Positions 61,789 through 64,000 of a stretch of 64,000 nucleotides of DNA are shown here, in pieces. How positions within the stretch are numbered: position 1 is the stretch's first letter; the number at the start of each line of letters is the position of its first letter. The position numbers were made by a program, and so were the translations under genes. The notes beneath the pieces were generated by a model. The model saw only the letters and a program-made list of their open reading frames with translations. It was not told where the DNA came from and searched no databases. The stretch spans positions 1-64,000 of the forward strand of contig MAAE01000042.1 in NCBI GenBank assembly GCA_002162675.1. Direction: 5' to 3'. This DNA comes from Colwellia sp. 39_35_sub15_T18. Its GTDB lineage: Bacteria > Pseudomonadota > Gammaproteobacteria > Enterobacterales > Alteromonadaceae.

Positions 61789-62501
61789 GCTTCTATACCT
61801 GTTAAAAATAGATAGCCAGCGCCACGCACAGTCTTGATTTTTTCATCGTTACAAAAGGATGAGAATTTTCGCCGAACATTACCAATATGAACATCAATAC
61901 TACGATCAAAAGGACTAAGCTTTCGACCTAAAACCTGTTCTGAAATGGTGTCTTTGGAAATTATTTTTCCCTGCTGCTCCATTAACAAAGTTAATATTTG
62001 ATACTCTGCCCCGGTTAGTTCAATCGCATTTTGATGACAAAATACTGCTCTAGTACCATGATTTAGTTCAATACCATTAACGTGCAGTATAGAGTTTTGC
62101 TGTTGTAATGCTTGTTGGTTTTGCTGATTAACGACAGTGATGCGACGTAAAATGGCCTTAATACGCGCTAATAATTCTTGGTGATGAAACGGTTTAGCAA
62201 GGTAATCGTCGGCACCTAATTCTAACCCCAGCACTTTATCGTTGTTGTCGCCTTTTGCGGTGAGCATTAATATAGGGGTTTTGTGCTCAGACCCTAATGC
62301 TTTGAGTACCTCAAAACCGTTAAGTTTTGGCATCATTACGTCAAGTAAAATTAAGTCAAACTTGTTGTTATAGGCTTGTTCAAGTCCCGATTGACCATCA
62401 AAGCAGCAGTGTACAATAAAGTCTTGCTGGGCAAGGTAGTCTACTAATAGTTCAGCTAACTCATGGTCATCATCAATAAGTAATATATGCTTTTTATTCA
62501 A
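61785..62501 (-). CDS. cpxR: Cpx-type response regulator
   Basis: The 238-residue OmpR-family regulator has receiver Asp54 (LILLDVMMPKLNG), the KPF loop and a C-terminal winged helix (SIDVHIGNVRRKFSSF, TVRGAGYLFL). CpxR binds direct repeats of GTAAA; such a repeat lies between this gene and the Spy/CpxP-like gene. It thus can control both and itself. Confidence 0.9.
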   Translation of the reverse strand: MNKKHILLIDDDHELAELLVDYLAQQDFIVHCCFDGQSGLEQAYNNKFDLILLDVMMPKLNGFEVLKALGSEHKTPILMLTAKGDNNDKVLGLELGADDYLAKPFHHQELLARIKAILRRITVVNQQNQQALQQQNSILHVNGIELNHGTRAVFCHQNAIELTGAEYQILTLLMEQQGKIISKDTISEQVLGRKLSPFDRSIDVHIGNVRRKFSSFCNDEKIKTVRGAGYLFLTGIEA

Positions 62502-62592
62502 GTGAAGTTCTTACCTTGTTGTTTAGTTGAGTTATTCCAATGGCTATTATTCTACCTTATTCATTATCAGCTTATGTTTCGCTATTGTCACC

Positions 62593-62608
62593 TTTACTCA
62601 ATCTTTAC
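62593..62608 (-). promoter_or_regulatory. CpxR box between cpxR and the Spy/CpxP-like gene
   Basis: On the minus strand the site reads GTAAA-GATTGA-GTAAA, the CpxR direct repeat with the 11-base period. It lies 92 bases before the cpxR start and 88 bases before the chaperone start. TATACT at 62641 could be a -10 for the latter. Confidence 0.75.
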
Positions 62609-62695
62609 ATTGGCTTTGCGTTTCTTTGCACTGCATTATTTATACTAGATTTGGTCAAATTAATTAATCAATGTATTTAAACTTTGGAGTTTATT

Positions 62696-63172
62696 ATGAA
62701 TATTACCAAATCAATGAAAGCTATGGCCGTGGTAACAACACTGTGCACTGTTATGGCTTTTTCAGGAATTTATAGTGTTAATGCCTCGGGTTATGATCTT
62801 GCTTTTGATTCACCTAGGCATCACCAAAAGGGTGGCGAGCATAGAATGAAGCGAATGATTAAAGCACTTGCGTTGTCGGAACAGCAGCAGGTACAAATCA
62901 AAGAGATTAGAACAGAAGCAAAGACGCAATATGAAAGCTTACGTGATTCAATGAAACAATTTAGAGAAGAGGCAAAGGTACTTATTCAGGCAGAAACCTT
63001 TGATGAGCAAGCGTTTATTGCTCTACAAGAAGCTTATCAGCCTAGTTTTGAGCAAGCAGGATTGGCAAAGGCAAAAACAAAGCATGCTATTTTTAATATC
63101 TTAACCACTGAGCAGCAAAATAAATGGTCAGAGATAATGGCAAAGCGCAAAGCCAAATTTGATAAAAATTAG
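62696..63172 (+). CDS. Spy/CpxP-family periplasmic chaperone
   Basis: From ATG 62696 (GGAG six bases upstream; TTG 62684 would add four residues) the protein has 158 residues: a signal peptide (to about residue 30) and a helical body. The LTxxQ-like motif occurs twice as ALSEQQQVQI and ILTTEQQNKW. CpxP inhibits CpxA and helps remove misfolded proteins; Spy is a folding chaperone. A CpxR box in the shared upstream gap fits this role. The stop overlaps that of the converging TonB-family gene. Confidence 0.88.
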   Translation: MNITKSMKAMAVVTTLCTVMAFSGIYSVNASGYDLAFDSPRHHQKGGEHRMKRMIKALALSEQQQVQIKEIRTEAKTQYESLRDSMKQFREEAKVLIQAETFDEQAFIALQEAYQPSFEQAGLAKAKTKHAIFNILTTEQQNKWSEIMAKRKAKFDKN

Positions 63173-64000
63173 CTTTGTAGGCTAAAAGCAAATACTTTAG
63201 ACATTTGGCTTTCTACGGGCTTACCATCAACTTTTGCCGGTGAAAATCGCCATTGCTTTATTGCTGAGCGGATGGCGCTTTTGAAATAATTTATTTTATT
63301 TCGGTGAGTAAACTGAATGTCTTTGATTTGGCCGTTAATATCAATAGTGAAATTCACTTTAACTTCTATTTCAATGCCTTTACGCTTAGCTACACTGGGG
63401 TAAATAGGATTGACTGATTTTAATTGTTTGGCATTGTGCCAAATAGGTGTCGTTTTTTGTGTCAATGTTTGAAAAAGGTTTTGTTCAATGCCTTTTGTTG
63501 ATATAGCCACTTCATTTTGTTTTATTGTCAACAGACTTTTATGTTTCGAAGGCTTTACCGTCTGAGAAAGCGTTTGAGAAAAGGTTTGAGAAAAGCTTTT
63601 TGTATGTAAAGGTTGCTTTTGCTCTACGGTACTATTTACATCTTTTTGTACAACTGTAATAGCACTGCTTTTTTGCTTACTAATAGCGAGCATTGAGTTT
63701 TTGCTTGTACTCGCATCAGAGGCAGCTAGCTGCATCAGTTCTTGTGCGTATGGGTTGTAAATAGCAGAATATTGCTTGTGTGAATTTGTTTGTTGAAAAG
63801 CTTGTTCAACCATAGAGCTAGTATTGCTTTGCTCCGACTCGCTAAGAGCGTTAGCTGCTTTGTGCTCTGTTATTGATAGATTGCTTAATTGCGTTGCGAA
63901 CTTAGCAGTATCATTAGTCGCCAAGGCTTGTTCACTTGTGCTTCGGTAAGTTTGTTTGTTATAGGTAGACTTTCGGTAGGTTGACAATACCGTGTTGTAG
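63169..64000 (-). CDS. TonB-family C-terminal domain protein (partial, start outside window)
   Basis: The frame is open to the right edge; TTG 63987 is the first start-like codon but is probably not the real start. About 277 codons are visible. The first 170 residues are Ser/Thr/Gln-rich and without clear structure; the last 80 form a TonB C-terminal domain (NPIYPSVAKRKGIEIEVKVNFTIDINGQIKDIQF and FKSAIRSAIKQWRFSPAKVDGKPV). The missing N-terminus may be a TonB-type anchor or an M56/BlaR1-like peptidase, which often has this end. The function stays open until the rest is seen. Confidence 0.8.
   Translation of the reverse strand, partial: YNTVLSTYRKSTYNKQTYRSTSEQALATNDTAKFATQLSNLSITEHKAANALSESEQSNTSSMVEQAFQQTNSHKQYSAIYNPYAQELMQLAASDASTSKNSMLAISKQKSSAITVVQKDVNSTVEQKQPLHTKSFSQTFSQTLSQTVKPSKHKSLLTIKQNEVAISTKGIEQNLFQTLTQKTTPIWHNAKQLKSVNPIYPSVAKRKGIEIEVKVNFTIDINGQIKDIQFTHRNKINYFKSAIRSAIKQWRFSPAKVDGKPVESQMSKVFAFSLQS

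Overview
The window is an AT-rich stretch (by eye about 40% GC) of a gammaproteobacterial chromosome. Gene content and protein style point to a marine Alteromonadales, most likely a Colwellia/Thalassotalea relative. The supporting signs are a PlsB-LexA-Cox neighbourhood, a caa3-type oxidase operon with DUF2909, SURF1 and SCO genes, rph-pyrE, bioH opposite comF, and a Cpx system beside a Spy/CpxP-like gene. The taxonomic call is inference. I see no rRNA, tRNA, CRISPR array, transposase or phage gene.

Layout. 1-9.7 kb: the 5' part of plsB (runs off the left edge), a diguanylate cyclase, a NYN-domain protein, an AGCS amino-acid/sodium symporter, and a GABA-degradation pair gabD-gabT with a divergent LysR regulator. 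9.8-15.2 kb: a lipoprotein operon (CsgG-like, small lipoprotein, DUF4810, DUF799) and an opposing yqiJ-yqiK(flotillin)-membrane protein operon. 15.3-30.6 kb is accessory: a thermostable-hemolysin-family gene plus a TPR protein; a cluster with a compact TIR-like protein, a RipA-like membrane protein and a multi-pass membrane protein with a possible TIR/nucleotide-hydrolase-like core; a partly duplicated methyltransferase gene; MarR, AraC and GyrI-like genes; a nonsense-broken HExxH protein; and a PmrAB/QseBC-like two-component system followed upstream by SDR, TauD-like dioxygenase and AMP-ligase genes. 30.7-40.8 kb: lexA with its SOS box, then the caa3 oxidase, haem A synthesis and assembly operon. 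40.9-57 kb: mostly housekeeping (polysaccharide deacetylase, VanZ, nfuA, M14 peptidase, comF, bioH, an HExxH SprA-related protein, pyrE, rph, a thioredoxin/GMC dehydrogenase operon, yicC, an MCP). 57-64 kb: an ion channel, a DUF748/AsmA-like protein, cpxA-cpxR, a Spy/CpxP-like chaperone and a partial TonB-family protein at the right edge.

The most interesting signals are two. First, three promoters in the accessory region carry the same 17-bp direct-repeat box (YTTAAG-like half-sites with an 11-bp period), placed 41-57 bases before the start codon and in the same orientation as the gene: the thermostable-hemolysin gene, the methyltransferase gene and the AMP-ligase/TauD/SDR operon. This is the known PmrA/QseB binding pattern, and a PmrA/QseB-like regulator is encoded in the middle of the region. 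I infer one regulon that makes or modifies a small molecule or lipid. Second, 17.2-19.7 kb looks like a membrane-linked TIR-type signalling or defence cassette. Neither function can be proved from sequence alone.
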